The position numbers and the translations under genes are program-made. Shown here piece by piece: positions 18,988 to 28,978 of a stretch of DNA of 64,000 nucleotides (within the stretch, counting starts at the first letter, position 1; the number at the start of each line of letters is the position of its first letter). This stretch comes from Roseovarius salinarum (lineage in GTDB: Bacteria > Pseudomonadota > Alphaproteobacteria > Rhodobacterales > Rhodobacteraceae), in assembly GCF_002834145.1 (NCBI RefSeq), contig NZ_PHNT01000003.1:247-64246 (forward strand), given 5' to 3'. The notes under the pieces are model-generated. The model was not told the origin of the DNA. It searched no databases and saw nothing but the letters and a program-made list of their open reading frames with translations.

Positions 18988-19643
18988 TCGCCCGTTGCGA
19001 CAAGCAGCCAGTTGGGATCGTCCGACCCCATGAAACGCTCGAAGGTCCAGCGATCCTTCTGGCGCTTGATCTGGCCGTGCTTGCCCTCGACCACGTTGCC
19101 ATCCTTGTCGTAGACGACCGACGTCAGCTCCCCGATGAACCTGACGGTGATCGACGCACGCCCGGTATCCTCGTCGAACTCCGCCGCGACAAGCGAGGTT
19201 TCGCGCACGCCGGCGAAATCGGCCTCGATGGTATAGCCGTTTTCCTCGCGCTGATGCACCACTTCGGCGAAGGCCTCGTAAACATCCTCGGCGAGATAGG
19301 GCTTGATCTCTTCGAGGTTGCCGCGCTCGAAGCCCATGAGGATCAACTCGTAGGCACCGCGCGCACCCTGCAGGAATTCGGCCACACCGAAGGACGGTTC
19401 GACACGTTTCATTCGGGCGAGCGTTTCCGCGGTTTCGCTGCCCTCCTCGACATAGTCGGTGATGTCGCGGTCCGGCCCGCCCTCGATAACCTCGAAGTCC
19501 GGACGGCGTTCATTGCCGGCCTTCTGCTGGCTGCGGGGCGGCCCTTCGAAGCCATCCCGGGTCCCCAGCACACTGCGCAGGCGCAGAATGAGGAAGACCG
19601 CGATGCCGGCGAGGACCAGGAGTTGAAGCAGGGGGGAATTCAT
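18984..19643 (-). CDS. Tim44-like domain protein (TimA type)
   Basis: A 219-residue inner-membrane protein with one N-terminal helix (LLQLLVLAGIAVFLIL), a charged linker and a C-terminal Tim44/TimA fold (about 90-219) with VAEFLQGARGAYELILMGFE and a DRWTFERFMGS end. It resembles the bacterial relative of the mitochondrial Tim44 import motor subunit. Start chosen at MNSPLLQLL after AAGAGG; the frame continues upstream without support. It is divergent from fxsA and overlaps mltA by 4 bp. The bacterial function is not settled. Confidence 0.85.
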   Translation of the reverse strand: MNSPLLQLLVLAGIAVFLILRLRSVLGTRDGFEGPPRSQQKAGNERRPDFEVIEGGPDRDITDYVEEGSETAETLARMKRVEPSFGVAEFLQGARGAYELILMGFERGNLEEIKPYLAEDVYEAFAEVVHQREENGYTIEADFAGVRETSLVAAEFDEDTGRASITVRFIGELTSVVYDKDGNVVEGKHGQIKRQKDRWTFERFMGSDDPNWLLVATGE

Positions 19644-19750
19644 ACGGACCTCTTGAAGGGGTGGGGCATGGCAACGTCGGATCGTGGCTCTTATGTAGGA
19701 GACTGGTGCCAACAAGTCTACCGCCGACGCAAATCGAACGGAGTATCCGC

Positions 19751-20239
19751 ATGTGGCTTCTTCTGGCCTTTCTTATCGTCCCTCTTGTAGAGATCGCGCT
19801 GTTCATACAGGTCGGCGGTGCGATCGGGCTATCGCCGACACTGGCAATCGTCGTGGTGACTGCCGTCGCCGGCGCCTGGTTGGTCCGCGCACAGGGGCAA
19901 CTTGCCATCGGCAACCTGCGGCAATCATTTTCGGAGCTCGATGATCCGACGGAGCCGTTGGCGCATGCCGCGATGATCCTGATCGCCGGGGCCTTGTTGC
20001 TGACGCCGGGCTTCTTCACCGACGCTGTCGGGTTCGCCCTGCTGATGCCCCCGGTCCGCAGCGCCGCCTTCGCCTACCTGCGCAAGCGCGTTCATGTTGC
20101 TCGCTTCGAAATGGGTCCCGACAACGGCCCGTCCAACCGCCCAGGGGGACGCCCCGACATCATCGAAGGCGAGTTCCAGGAAATCGATCCGGACCGCCGT
20201 GGCGGACCGCGCCGCCCGTCCGGCTGGACAAGGCATTGA
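19751..20239 (+). CDS. fxsA: FxsA family membrane protein
   Basis: A 162-residue protein with several hydrophobic helices (starting MWLLLAFLIVPLVEIALF) and the FxsA core motif ALLLTPGFFTDAVGFALL. E. coli FxsA is an inner-membrane protein whose excess spares cells from F exclusion of phage T7; its native role is unclear. A long polar tail with Arg/Pro ends the protein. CGGAG precedes the ATG. It shares a 107-bp divergent region with the Tim44-like gene. Confidence 0.88.
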   Translation: MWLLLAFLIVPLVEIALFIQVGGAIGLSPTLAIVVVTAVAGAWLVRAQGQLAIGNLRQSFSELDDPTEPLAHAAMILIAGALLLTPGFFTDAVGFALLMPPVRSAAFAYLRKRVHVARFEMGPDNGPSNRPGGRPDIIEGEFQEIDPDRRGGPRRPSGWTRH

Positions 20240-20299
20240 GGCCCCGGTGTCATCCTGCTAGAGCACCGCTGACATTTGCTTCGCCCGGGGAGAACACAC

Positions 20300-20809
20300 A
20301 TGGCCGAGGAAGGCAACGGCGCCGATCAGCAACAGCAGCAGGTCAAGATGAACATTCTCACGCAGTTCATCCGCGACCTGTCATTCGAGAACATCCTGGC
20401 GCAAAAAGGCACGGGCGGTGACGTCCAGCCCGACGTGAGCGTTCAGGTCAACCTGGATGCCAAGAAGCGCAAGCCCGATCACCAGTACGAGGTGGTGACC
20501 AAGATCACCATCAATTCAAAGAACAAGGAAACGGAAGACCCGCTTTTCCTTCTTGAAATGGAATATGTCGGGGTCTTCCACGTGGAGGGTGTGCCCGATG
20601 ACCAGCTTCACCCGTTCCTTCTGATCGAATGCCCGCGGATGACCTTCCCGTTCCTGCGCCGCATCGTGAGCGATATCACCCGCGACGGGGGCTATCCGCC
20701 ACTCAACCTTGACAACATCGATTTCGTTCAACTCTACCGAAACGAGATCGCGCGCCGGCAACAGGCCCAGCAGCAACAGGACGGAAACGAAGGCACCGCC
20801 GATGCCTAG
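20300..20809 (+). CDS. secB: Protein-export chaperone SecB
   Basis: Tetrameric cytosolic chaperone that keeps preproteins unfolded and passes them to SecA. The 169-residue protein has the conserved [44 protein letters not shown] and [17 protein letters not shown], and a glutamine-rich tail. GGGGAGAA lies before the ATG. Its last 4 bp overlap the end of dnaQ on the other strand. Confidence 0.96.
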   Translation: MAEEGNGADQQQQQVKMNILTQFIRDLSFENILAQKGTGGDVQPDVSVQVNLDAKKRKPDHQYEVVTKITINSKNKETEDPLFLLEMEYVGVFHVEGVPDDQLHPFLLIECPRMTFPFLRRIVSDITRDGGYPPLNLDNIDFVQLYRNEIARRQQAQQQQDGNEGTADA

Positions 20810-21504
20810 GTGAAGCGGTTCCAGAGTGCCTTCTCGCCCATCGCGTCGATCATCTCGGCATGCGCTGCTGCCTCGGCGTCGGTCAGGCGCGGCGCCAAAG
20901 GCGTTGGCCGCGGTGTGGGTTTCCATGCGTCCGGGGATGCGGTGCCGCGGGACTCGTCGTTGGCCTGTGTCGCGGTCAATCCGAAATCGGGTTGTCGGCC
21001 GCCTATGAGTTCAAGGTAAACGTCCGCGAGGATTTCCGAATCCAGAAGCGCGCCGTGCAAGCTCCGTGCCGAATTGTCGATCTCGAATCGACGGCACAGG
21101 GCATCCAGTGTTGCCGGTGACCCGGGGAACCGGCGCCGCGCCATGGCAAGAGTGTCGATTGCCAGGTTCCAGTCCAGAAGCCGGTGCTTGCACCACTCCA
21201 GTTCGGCATTGAGGAACTTCATGTCGAAGGACGCGTTGTGGATCACCAGCTTGGCGCCCGCGACGAACTCCAGGAAATCCCCCGCGATTGCGGCAAAGAC
21301 AGGCTGGTTTCGCAGGAAGTCATCCCCGAGCCCATGCACCTTGAATGCTTCCTCGGGCATCGCACGCTGGGGATTGACATACTGGTGGTAGGTCCGCCCG
21401 GTCGGCATATGATTGAACAGTTCCACCGCCCCGATTTCAACGATCCTGTGACCGTCCCCGGGGTCGAGGCCCGTGGTCTCGGTATCCAGTACAATCTCAC
21501 GCAT
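20806..21504 (-). CDS. dnaQ: DNA polymerase III epsilon subunit (proofreading exonuclease)
   Basis: 3'-5' proofreading exonuclease of the replicase. The 232-residue protein has Exo [10 protein letters not shown] (D7, E9), Exo [12 protein letters not shown] (D94) and Exo [19 protein letters not shown] (H150, D155), then a C-terminal tail expected to bind the polymerase subunit. I chose the ATG at 21504 because AAAAGGTG sits 7 nt before it; a GTG two codons upstream is also possible. The start overlaps the coaE stop. Minus-strand block maf-aroE-coaE-dnaQ next to the origin is standard in alphaproteobacteria. Confidence 0.95.
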   Translation of the reverse strand: MREIVLDTETTGLDPGDGHRIVEIGAVELFNHMPTGRTYHQYVNPQRAMPEEAFKVHGLGDDFLRNQPVFAAIAGDFLEFVAGAKLVIHNASFDMKFLNAELEWCKHRLLDWNLAIDTLAMARRRFPGSPATLDALCRRFEIDNSARSLHGALLDSEILADVYLELIGGRQPDFGLTATQANDESRGTASPDAWKPTPRPTPLAPRLTDAEAAAHAEMIDAMGEKALWNRFT

Positions 21505-22090
21505 CGGCACACCTTTTGCGGATGTCGGCGATCACAGCTTGCACCTGCGCACGCGCGTGTTCAATCGTGTCGGTTTCGATGACGTAATCGGCGCGCGCCT
21601 GTTTCTCGGCGTCGGGCATTTGGCGGTCGCGCATCGCTTCGAACCGGGCGTCATCCATGCCCGGGCGATCCGTGACGCGTTTTCGCTGGGTTTCCGCATC
21701 GACTGTCACGCAAGCCACGGCATCCATGTCGCGATCTGCGTTGGTCTCGAACAGCAACGGTATGTCAAGCACGACGATGTCGGCCGTCGTGCGTGCGACA
21801 AAGGTTTCCCGATCCTTTACAACGAGGGGATGAACGATGGCCTCGAGTTGCTTCAGCGCTTCCGGGTCCTTCTCGATCACGCGCTTGAGCGCGGCGCGGG
21901 ACACCGCACCGTCCTCGATGACTTCGGGAAACCGTTCGCCCACGGGGCCGACGGCCAGCCCGTCCGGCGCATACAGCCGGTGCACGGCGGCATCTGCATC
22001 CCAGACAGCGCAACCTTCCTCGGCGAACAGCTGCGCCGTTGTCGACTTTCCCATTCCTATGGAACCGGTAAGACCCAGCCGGAAGGTCAT
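21497..22090 (-). CDS. coaE: Dephospho-CoA kinase
   Basis: Last step of coenzyme A synthesis, phosphorylating dephospho-CoA. The 197-residue protein has the P-loop [12 protein letters not shown] (9-16), the substrate segment [23 protein letters not shown], and [11 protein letters not shown]. The start was put at MTFRLGLTG, overlapping the aroE stop as ATGA; longer upstream reading lies inside aroE and lacks family similarity. Normal length. Confidence 0.95.
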   Translation of the reverse strand: MTFRLGLTGSIGMGKSTTAQLFAEEGCAVWDADAAVHRLYAPDGLAVGPVGERFPEVIEDGAVSRAALKRVIEKDPEALKQLEAIVHPLVVKDRETFVARTTADIVVLDIPLLFETNADRDMDAVACVTVDAETQRKRVTDRPGMDDARFEAMRDRQMPDAEKQARADYVIETDTIEHARAQVQAVIADIRKRCADA

Positions 22091-22920
22091 CGCAGAACGG
22101 CGGCGCGTGTTGCGCTGTCGACCTCGGGACGTACACCGAACCAGCGTTCGAACGCTGGTACAGCCTGGTGGATCAACATGCCAAGCCCGTCGACGGTGGT
22201 GCATCCCTTGGCCTCGGCGACCTCGAGCAGCCGCGTCTTCAGGGGTGCGTAGACGAGATCGGTCACCACGGCATCCTTGCGCAACCCGTCCAGCGGCACG
22301 CGTAGCGGGGGCTTGCCCAACATGCCGAGCGACGTCGTGTTCACGACCGTCCTAGCATCCTCGAGCATGTTGCCGGCCTGGACCCAGTCCACCACCCGCA
22401 GTCGTTTTCCGAAATCCGCCTGAAGGCCTTCGGCCCGCACGCGGGTGCGATTGGAAATCATGATCTCGGGAACCCCTTCGTCGAGAAGCGCAGCGATCAC
22501 CGCCCGCGCTGCACCCCCGGCGCCGAGCACTGCCGCCGGGCCGATCTTCGGATCCCAGTCCGGCGCGCCCGCGCGCAGGTTCTGTACGAAACCGTAACCG
22601 TCCGTGTTGTCGGCATGAACCTTGCCGTCGCGCCGAAAGATGATCGTGTTCGCGGCCCCGATCAACGTGGCGCGGTCGGTCACCAGGTCCGCGAATTCGA
22701 GAATCGTTTCCTTGTGTGGCACGGTGACGTTGATGCCCACGAACCCCATCTTCGGAAGGACTTGCATCACCAAAGACAGGTCATCGGTGTTCACGTCCAT
22801 AGGGATGTAATGGCCCGCCACTCCGTTCACCTGAAGCCAGTGACGATGCAGTTGCGGCGATTTCGAGTGAGCCACGGGCGATCCGATCACCCCGGCGAGC
22901 GGTATCTTTTCGTCGCTCAT
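22087..22920 (-). CDS. aroE: Shikimate dehydrogenase (NADP+)
   Basis: Reduces 3-dehydroshikimate in the aromatic amino acid pathway. The 277-residue protein has SKSPQLHRHWL, catalytic K70 in NVTVPHKET, D107 in NTDGYGF, and the Rossmann dinucleotide site GAGGAARAVIAAL followed by NRTRVRA. It overlaps maf upstream and coaE downstream by 4 bp each, so the four minus-strand genes look like one operon reading away from the origin. Confidence 0.95.
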   Translation of the reverse strand: MSDEKIPLAGVIGSPVAHSKSPQLHRHWLQVNGVAGHYIPMDVNTDDLSLVMQVLPKMGFVGINVTVPHKETILEFADLVTDRATLIGAANTIIFRRDGKVHADNTDGYGFVQNLRAGAPDWDPKIGPAAVLGAGGAARAVIAALLDEGVPEIMISNRTRVRAEGLQADFGKRLRVVDWVQAGNMLEDARTVVNTTSLGMLGKPPLRVPLDGLRKDAVVTDLVYAPLKTRLLEVAEAKGCTTVDGLGMLIHQAVPAFERWFGVRPEVDSATRAAVLR

Positions 22921-23516
22921 GCTTGCAGGTCTCCTCGGAGCATCAGAAAGGACAGGACATCCAGAAGTGGCATTCCCAGAACGGTAAAGTAATCGCCTTC
23001 GACCTTGGAAAAAAGCCTTACACCTTCTTCCTCGAGCTTGTAGCCGCCTACGCTGTCTCGCACGCTGTGCCAGTTCCGCGCGAGATATTCATCCAGGTAA
23101 TCCTCGGAGAACCGGCGCATCGTCATGCGCACCTCGCCCACATGGCGCCAAATCGGTTCCCCGTCGCGGCAAACCACGACAGCGGACAAGAGATCATGCC
23201 GCCGGCCGCGTAGGGCCATGAGATCGCACCGCGCGGCATCGATCGTTTCCGGCTTGTTCATCAGGTGCCCGTCAAGATCAAGCACCTGGTCACATCCGAG
23301 AACCATGCGCCCCGGCGCCCGCTCACTGACACGCAACGCTTTCAGTTCGGCCAGCGCATCGGCCACCTCCCGCGGTGATGCGCCATCGTGGCACAAGGAT
23401 TCCTTCACCGCCGTTTCATCCACGCGGGCGGGAATGACCTCCGGTGAAAGACCGGCATTCTCCAGCAGGACCCGGCGGGTGGGCGAGGCGGACGCGAGAA
23501 CGATCTCAGATGCCAT
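22917..23516 (-). CDS. maf: Maf family nucleoside-triphosphate pyrophosphatase
   Basis: House-cleaning enzyme expected to hydrolyse non-canonical or methylated nucleotides (Maf/YhdE/YceF fold). The 199-residue protein begins MASEIVLASASPTRRVLL, the family hallmark, followed by SPREVADALAELKA, LGCDQVLDLDG, and GGYKLEEEGVRLF. GGAGCTTCTCC precedes the ATG at 23516; the frame is open further upstream into the intergenic region but loses family similarity. It is the first gene left of the proposed origin. Confidence 0.92.
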   Translation of the reverse strand: MASEIVLASASPTRRVLLENAGLSPEVIPARVDETAVKESLCHDGASPREVADALAELKALRVSERAPGRMVLGCDQVLDLDGHLMNKPETIDAARCDLMALRGRRHDLLSAVVVCRDGEPIWRHVGEVRMTMRRFSEDYLDEYLARNWHSVRDSVGGYKLEEEGVRLFSKVEGDYFTVLGMPLLDVLSFLMLRGDLQA

Positions 23517-23935
23517 GTGGAGAAGCTCCGGGAGAAAACATGAACGATCGCGGGAGGAAACACCGCCGATGCACGCCCGCCCCGGCGAGCGATGGAAAAC
23601 CACGCTGCGCCACGCACTCGCTCGTGCTTTTTCCCATTGGGAAAAGGAAAAGCCCATCGTTGTTGATTGAGGCCGGAAACGGGATCAGCATGGGGGAGTT
23701 ATCCCAGTATTGCGGTCACGGTTCAACGGCGCAATTGCATGCAATGACAAGATAAATTCCTGTTCATCATGTTTTGTGGCAAGTTGTCCACGATCCTGTC
23801 CACAGCTTGGTGGATCTCGGGATAACCCGGTGGTCAACAACAGGATCCACACGCATGGCTATCCCTACTAAAACATCATCCTTTTCCATTTTCTTTATTA
23901 TGAGTAGGACCGGAACCGAACCGCTGGGGATACCG
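23517..23935. other. oriC: Probable chromosomal replication origin (oriC)
   Basis: This 419-bp gap is the longest gene-free stretch in the window and clearly richer in A+T than its surroundings, especially 23725-23780 and 23865-23905. It holds degenerate DnaA-box-like sequences with the TCCAC core: TTGTCCACG (23784-23792), CTGTCCACA (23796-23804) and GGATCCACA (23843-23851), plus an exact palindrome ATTGCATGCAAT (23734-23745). Genes point away on both sides: maf-aroE-coaE-dnaQ leftward, hemJ-rho-mnmE to parB rightward. Alphaproteobacteria commonly place oriC in this neighbourhood. The boxes carry two mismatches each, so the call rests mainly on context. Confidence 0.62.
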
Positions 23936-24385
23936 ATGACCGATCTGCTCGCGCTGCTATACCCTTGGAACAAGGCCATCCATATCATGTCGGTGATTTC
24001 GTGGATGGCCGGGTTGTTCTACCTGCCACGGCTGTTCGTATACCATGCCGAACAGGCCACGGCCGGAGACAGTCGCGACGCCGTGTTCCAGGTGATGGAG
24101 GAGAAGCTGCTGCGCGTCATCATGACGCCGGCGATGATCTCGTCGTGGATCTTCGGCCTGGCACTGGTGGCAACGCCCGGCATTGTCGATTGGGGTTCTG
24201 TCTGGCCCTATCCCAAGACGGCCGGCATCCTGGCGATGACGGTATTCCATTTCTGGCTTTCCGGGCAACGAAAGGCGTTCGCAAGCGGAGTGCAGCACCT
24301 TTCCGGCCGAGGTTACCGGATGATGAACGAGGTTCCGACGGTCTTGATGGTGGTGATCGTCCTTTCCGTCGTCGTGAAGTTCTAG
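23936..24385 (+). CDS. hemJ: Protoporphyrinogen IX oxidase HemJ
   Basis: Membrane enzyme for the penultimate heme step in bacteria lacking HemY/HemG. The 149-residue protein has four hydrophobic helices, a conserved histidine at H16 (WNKAIHIMSVISWMAGLFYL), PRLFVYH after it, and MNEVPTVLMVVIVLSVV at the end, as in the UPF0093/HemJ family. I set the start at MTDLLALLYPW after GGGGA; the frame is open upstream into the origin region but the sequence there is not HemJ-like. First gene right of the origin. Confidence 0.9.
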   Translation: MTDLLALLYPWNKAIHIMSVISWMAGLFYLPRLFVYHAEQATAGDSRDAVFQVMEEKLLRVIMTPAMISSWIFGLALVATPGIVDWGSVWPYPKTAGILAMTVFHFWLSGQRKAFASGVQHLSGRGYRMMNEVPTVLMVVIVLSVVVKF

Positions 24386-24391
24386 CGGTAA

Positions 24392-24420
24392 TTGACTCGG
24401 GCTTGCCAAGCGCGTAAGAG
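24392..24420 (+). promoter_or_regulatory. Candidate rho promoter
   Basis: TTGACT (24392-24397), 17-bp spacer, TAAGAG (24415-24420), directly after hemJ and about 90 bp before rho. The -35 is good and the -10 poor. A long rho leader would fit known Rho autoregulation, but no structure was identified. Confidence 0.3.
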
Positions 24421-24508
24421 CAGCGGTCAATCCGCTCGTCCGGGCGGCAGACTTCCATGACATGACATAGGACGCGGGCGGCAAGCGCGCGGACCGAAGG
24501 ATTCCAAA

Positions 24509-25780
24509 ATGCCCGAAGACCGTCTCAATCTTTCGGATCTCAAGGCGCATAGCGCCAAGGACCTCCTGTCGATGGCCGAGGACCTCGAGATCGAGAACGC
24601 CTCGACCATGCGCAAGGGCGAGATGATGTTCTCGATCCTCAAGGAGCGGGCCGAAGATGGGTGGATCGTCTTCGGCGACGGCGTGCTCGAGGTTCTGCAG
24701 GACGGTTTCGGTTTCCTCCGTTCGCCCGAGGCCAACTACCTGCCCGGGCCTGACGACATCTACGTGTCGCCCGACATGATCCGGCGGTACTCGCTGCGCA
24801 CCGGCGATACCATCGAAGGCGAGATGAAGCAGCCGGAGGAAAACGAACGGTACTTTGCGCTGACCAGTGTCACGCAGATCAACTTCCAGGATCCCGAGCG
24901 TGCGAAACACAAGATCGCCTTCGACAACCTGACGCCGCTTTACCCGGATGACCGGCTGACGATGGAAATCGACGACCCGACAATCAAGGACAAGTCGCCG
25001 CGCGTGATCGACCTCGTCGCGCCCATCGGCAAAGGGCAACGGTCCCTGATCGTGGCACCGCCTCGCACCGGGAAAACCGTGATCCTGCAAAACATCGCCC
25101 ATTCGATCGAGCACAACCACCCGGAGTGCTACCTGATCGTGCTGCTCATCGACGAGCGCCCTGAAGAAGTGACCGACATGCAGCGCAGCGTGAAGGGCGA
25201 AGTCATCAGCTCGACTTTCGATGAGCCGGCGGCGCGGCACGTGGCGGTTTCGGAGATGGTGATCGAAAAGGCCAAGCGACTGGTGGAGCACAAGCGCGAC
25301 GTGGTGATCCTTCTGGATTCGATCACGCGACTGGGGCGGGCTTACAACACGGTCGTGCCGTCGTCCGGCAAGGTTCTCACGGGCGGCGTGGATGCGAACG
25401 CGCTGCAACGGCCCAAACGGTTTTTCGGTGCCGCCCGCAACATCGAGGAAGGCGGCAGCCTGACCATCGTGTCTACGGCGCTGGTCGATACCGGAAGCCG
25501 TATGGACGAGGTGATTTTCGAGGAATTCAAGGGCACCGGAAACTCCGAACTGGTGCTCGACCGGAAGATCGCGGACAAGCGCGTGTTCCCTGCCATCGAC
25601 ATCCTGAAGTCCGGAACGCGGAAGGAAGACCTGTTGATCGACAAGGCCGATCTTCAGAAGACGTTCGTTCTGCGCCGCATCCTCAATCCGATGGGTACGA
25701 CCGATGCGATCGAATTCCTGCTGTCCAAGCTCAAGCAGACGAAGAACAACGCCGAGTTCTTCGATTCGATGAATACCTGA
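24509..25780 (+). CDS. rho: Transcription termination factor Rho
   Basis: Hexameric RNA helicase that ends transcription. The 423-residue protein has an N-terminal helical part ([20 protein letters not shown]), the RNA-binding cold-shock-like domain ([29 protein letters not shown]), Walker A APPRTGKT at about 183-190, the Q-loop/R-loop region ([19 protein letters not shown]) and the [12 protein letters not shown] segment. Full length with no insertion. It lies between hemJ and mnmE, the usual origin-proximal order in this class. Confidence 0.97.
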   Translation: MPEDRLNLSDLKAHSAKDLLSMAEDLEIENASTMRKGEMMFSILKERAEDGWIVFGDGVLEVLQDGFGFLRSPEANYLPGPDDIYVSPDMIRRYSLRTGDTIEGEMKQPEENERYFALTSVTQINFQDPERAKHKIAFDNLTPLYPDDRLTMEIDDPTIKDKSPRVIDLVAPIGKGQRSLIVAPPRTGKTVILQNIAHSIEHNHPECYLIVLLIDERPEEVTDMQRSVKGEVISSTFDEPAARHVAVSEMVIEKAKRLVEHKRDVVILLDSITRLGRAYNTVVPSSGKVLTGGVDANALQRPKRFFGAARNIEEGGSLTIVSTALVDTGSRMDEVIFEEFKGTGNSELVLDRKIADKRVFPAIDILKSGTRKEDLLIDKADLQKTFVLRRILNPMGTTDAIEFLLSKLKQTKNNAEFFDSMNT

Positions 25781-25807
25781 CAAGGCTGGCCCGGGAGGGC
25801 GGCTTGC

Positions 25808-27094
25808 ATGAGAACGATCTACGCTTTGTCCTCGGCGCCCGGCAAGGCGGGTGTTTCGGTGGTGCGCGTTTCCGGCCCCGCCGCCTTTGATGCCTTGCGC
25901 CGGGTGGCAGGTGACGTGCCGCCCATGCGGTACGCCGCGCTGAGACGATTGCAGGATGGGGATGGTGGCCGCCTCGACGAGGGGATCGTCCTGGCTTTCC
26001 CGGCGGGATCGAGCTTCACGGGCGAGGATGTCGCGGAGTTCCAGGTTCATGGGAGCCCCGCGGTGGTCTCGGCGCTGTTGCGAACCTTGGGTGGAATGGA
26101 AGAACTGGCACCCGCGTCCGCGGGGGAGTTCACGCGGAGAGCGCTGGAAAACGGGAGAATGAACCTCGCGCAGGTCGAGGGGCTGGCCGACTTGATCGAG
26201 TCCGAGACCGAGGCGCAACGGCGGCAGGCAATGCGGGTTTTTTCCGGCGACCTGGGCAAGCGGGCGGACATATGGCGGGAAAGGTTGATCCGCGCGGCCG
26301 CGCTTCTGGAGGCGACGATAGATTTCGCCGACGAGGAGGTTCCGGTTGACGTTGGCCCGGAGGTCAAGGAACTGGTGGAGAAGGTCCTGGACGAGTTGCG
26401 GTGTCAGATCTCCGGTGAGGTTGTCGCGGAACGCATTCGGACGGGTTTCGAGGTTGCGATTGTCGGTGCACCGAACGTCGGGAAATCCACGTTGCTCAAT
26501 GCGCTCGCGGGGCGGGAGGCCGCGATCACCTCGGAAGTTGCCGGAACGACGCGGGATGTGATCGAGGTGCGCATGGATCTTTCCGGGTTGCCGGTGACGT
26601 TTCTGGATACGGCGGGTTTGCGGGAAACGACGGACAGGGTGGAATCGATCGGCGTGGATCGGGCGCGCAAACGGGCGGAAGAAGCCGACCTGCGTGTGTT
26701 CCTTATCGAAGAAGATGATGCGCCTGACCTTGCGCCCAGGGAAGGAGATGTCGTTCTTCGCGCTAAAGGGGATCTTCTTGACGATGCCGCCGGGGCGATC
26801 TCAGGCCGTTCCGGTGAAGGGATCCCCGAGCTTGTTGACCGGATTTCCGAAGAACTGGCCGGGCGCGCGAGCGGTGCCGGGTTGGCGACCCGTGAGAGGC
26901 ACCGCCACGCGATGGAAAGAGGGTCCGAGGCGCTGGCGGCGGCGCTCGCTTTGCTGCCGGAAGGGGAGGCGAGTGCGGAGATTGCCGCCGAGGAGCTGCG
27001 CAACGGTATTCGCGCGCTTGATTCTCTGGTAGGACGGATAGATGTCGAGAACGTTCTCGACGAGATTTTCGCGAGCTTCTGCCTGGGCAAGTAA
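25808..27094 (+). CDS. mnmE: tRNA modification GTPase MnmE (TrmE)
   Basis: With MnmG it adds the 5-(carboxy)aminomethyl group to wobble uridine 34. The 428-residue protein has the N-terminal folate-binding domain ([37 protein letters not shown]), a helical domain, the inserted G domain with G1 GAPNVGKS at 220-227 and DTAGLRET, and the C-terminal CLGK with catalytic C425. A GGGAGGGC ribosome binding site precedes it. Only three bases separate its stop from the mnmG GTG start. Confidence 0.96.
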   Translation: MRTIYALSSAPGKAGVSVVRVSGPAAFDALRRVAGDVPPMRYAALRRLQDGDGGRLDEGIVLAFPAGSSFTGEDVAEFQVHGSPAVVSALLRTLGGMEELAPASAGEFTRRALENGRMNLAQVEGLADLIESETEAQRRQAMRVFSGDLGKRADIWRERLIRAAALLEATIDFADEEVPVDVGPEVKELVEKVLDELRCQISGEVVAERIRTGFEVAIVGAPNVGKSTLLNALAGREAAITSEVAGTTRDVIEVRMDLSGLPVTFLDTAGLRETTDRVESIGVDRARKRAEEADLRVFLIEEDDAPDLAPREGDVVLRAKGDLLDDAAGAISGRSGEGIPELVDRISEELAGRASGAGLATRERHRHAMERGSEALAAALALLPEGEASAEIAAEELRNGIRALDSLVGRIDVENVLDEIFASFCLGK

Positions 27095-27097
27095 GGA

Positions 27098-28978
27098 GTG
27101 TTTCACGTGAAACAACGGGCCTTCGACGTTGTTGTGGTTGGCGGGGGGCATGCTGGTGCCGATGCGGCGCACGCCGCGGCCCGGACCGGCGCGCGCACGG
27201 CACTCGTCACGCTGTCGCGTACGGGGATCGGCGTGATGTCATGCAACCCGGCCATCGGCGGTCTGGGCAAGGGCCATCTTGTCCGTGAGATCGACGCGCT
27301 GGACGGCGTCATGGGTCGTGTTGCCGACCGCGCGGGCATCCAGTTCCGGCTTTTGAACCGGCGAAAGGGCCCCGCCGTGCAGGGCCCGCGCGCACAGGCG
27401 GACCGGAAGATCTACCGCGAGACCATGCTGGCCGAGATGGAGGCGTGTCCCAACCTCGAGATCGTCGAGGGCGAGGTCGCGGACTTCATCATGCGGGGTG
27501 AACAGGTCAACGGCGTTCGCCTTGTGGATGATGTCGAGATCACGGCCGGTGCGGTTGTCCTTACCACTGGCACCTTCCTTCGTGGCGTGATCCATATCGG
27601 CGATGAGTCGCGCCCGGGCGGCCGCATGGGTGATAAACCTTCGGTTCGGTTGGCGGAACGCATCGATTCCTTCGGTGTTGAGCTCGGTCGGCTGAAGACC
27701 GGGACGCCACCGCGGCTGGACGGTCGAACGATCGATTGGTCCCGCTTGGAAACCCAACCCGGGGATAACGACCCGGTCATGTTTTCCTTCCTTTCGCAAG
27801 ACGCACCGGTCGCCGATCAGGTCGCCTGCGGGATAACGCACACGAACGAGCGCACGCACGAGATCATACGCGATAACCTGGGGCGATCGGCGATGTACGG
27901 CGGACGGATTGACGGAACCGGCCCGCGGTATTGCCCGTCGATCGAGGACAAGATCGTGCGGTTCGCGGACAAACCCTCGCACCAGATCTTCCTGGAACCG
28001 GAAAGCCTGTCGGATCACGTGATCTATCCGAACGGTATTTCGACCTCGCTGCCGCAAGAGGTGCAACTCAGCTACGTGCGGTCGATCTTGGGGTTGGAGC
28101 GCGCCGAGATCCTGCAACCGGGCTACGCCATCGAGTATGATTACGTCGACCCACGTGCGCTGGACGCGACGCTGGGTCTCAGGAAAATCCCGGGTCTTTA
28201 TCTGGCCGGGCAGATCAATGGGACCACCGGCTACGAGGAGGCCGCCGCCCAGGGGCTGGTTGCCGGACTGAACGCGGCGCGTTCTGTGCTTGGTCGCGCG
28301 CCGGTGAGGTTCAGCCGCTCGGACAGCTATATCGGGGTGATGATCGACGATCTGATCACAAGGGGCGTTTCGGAGCCCTACCGGATGTTCACCTCGCGCG
28401 CGGAATTCCGGCTTTCGCTGCGCGCGGATAATGCGGATCAAAGGCTGACGCCGCGGGGCATGAACGCGGGTTGCGTGGGCGACGTCCGTGCACGGCTGTT
28501 CGCGGAAAAGATGGAGCGGCTGGATCGCGGTCGCAATAGGCTGGAAGAACTGGTGGTCACACCACACAGGCTGAACGATATCGGGATCAGGGTGAATCAC
28601 GATGGAACGCGGCGATCCGGGTTTCAGGTGCTGGCATTTCCCAACGTGGATTTCGATGACCTGGAATGTCTGGATCCGACGCTGGCGGATGTTGATCAGC
28701 GTACCCGGCGCCAGTTGGAGCGCGACGCATTATACGCGAACTATATCGGGCGGCAGGAGCGTGATGTTGAATCGCTTCGCCGCGATGAAGCACATGAGAT
28801 CCCCGATGGTTTCGATTACGACGCGATCAACGGGTTGTCGAACGAACTGAAGGCAAAGCTGTCGGCGCAACGGCCGGCGTCACTTGCACAGGCCGGCCGG
28901 ATCGATGGGATGACTCCGGCGGCGTTGGCCCTGATCCTTTCGAGGATCCGTCAGGGACATCGTGAGCGGAGCGCATGA
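27098..28978 (+). CDS. mnmG: tRNA uridine-5-carboxymethylaminomethyl modification enzyme MnmG (GidA)
   Basis: FAD-dependent partner of MnmE in wobble uridine modification. The 626-residue protein has the FAD site [64 protein letters not shown] and the C-terminal helical domain. The GTG start follows TAAGGAG, and codons 1-6 (MFHVKQ) are written by a parS site, so DNA partition sequence doubles as coding sequence. The stop overlaps the rsmG start as ATGA. Confidence 0.96.
   Translation: MFHVKQRAFDVVVVGGGHAGADAAHAAARTGARTALVTLSRTGIGVMSCNPAIGGLGKGHLVREIDALDGVMGRVADRAGIQFRLLNRRKGPAVQGPRAQADRKIYRETMLAEMEACPNLEIVEGEVADFIMRGEQVNGVRLVDDVEITAGAVVLTTGTFLRGVIHIGDESRPGGRMGDKPSVRLAERIDSFGVELGRLKTGTPPRLDGRTIDWSRLETQPGDNDPVMFSFLSQDAPVADQVACGITHTNERTHEIIRDNLGRSAMYGGRIDGTGPRYCPSIEDKIVRFADKPSHQIFLEPESLSDHVIYPNGISTSLPQEVQLSYVRSILGLERAEILQPGYAIEYDYVDPRALDATLGLRKIPGLYLAGQINGTTGYEEAAAQGLVAGLNAARSVLGRAPVRFSRSDSYIGVMIDDLITRGVSEPYRMFTSRAEFRLSLRADNADQRLTPRGMNAGCVGDVRARLFAEKMERLDRGRNRLEELVVTPHRLNDIGIRVNHDGTRRSGFQVLAFPNVDFDDLECLDPTLADVDQRTRRQLERDALYANYIGRQERDVESLRRDEAHEIPDGFDYDAINGLSNELKAKLSAQRPASLAQAGRIDGMTPAALALILSRIRQGHRERSA
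27099..27114. other. parS: parS centromere site 1
   Basis: TGTTTCACGTGAAACA, an exact match to the universal bacterial chromosomal parS, overlapping the start codon and first codons of mnmG. It is bound by ParB, encoded 3.3 kb downstream, to organise and segregate the origin region. Confidence 0.97.

Noticed and set aside
23957-26218. A 753-codon open frame on the minus strand opposite hemJ, rho and the start of mnmE
   Set aside because: Rho and MnmE on the plus strand are unmistakable; the minus frame is an arginine/histidine-rich shadow typical of high-GC coding DNA and shows no family motifs.
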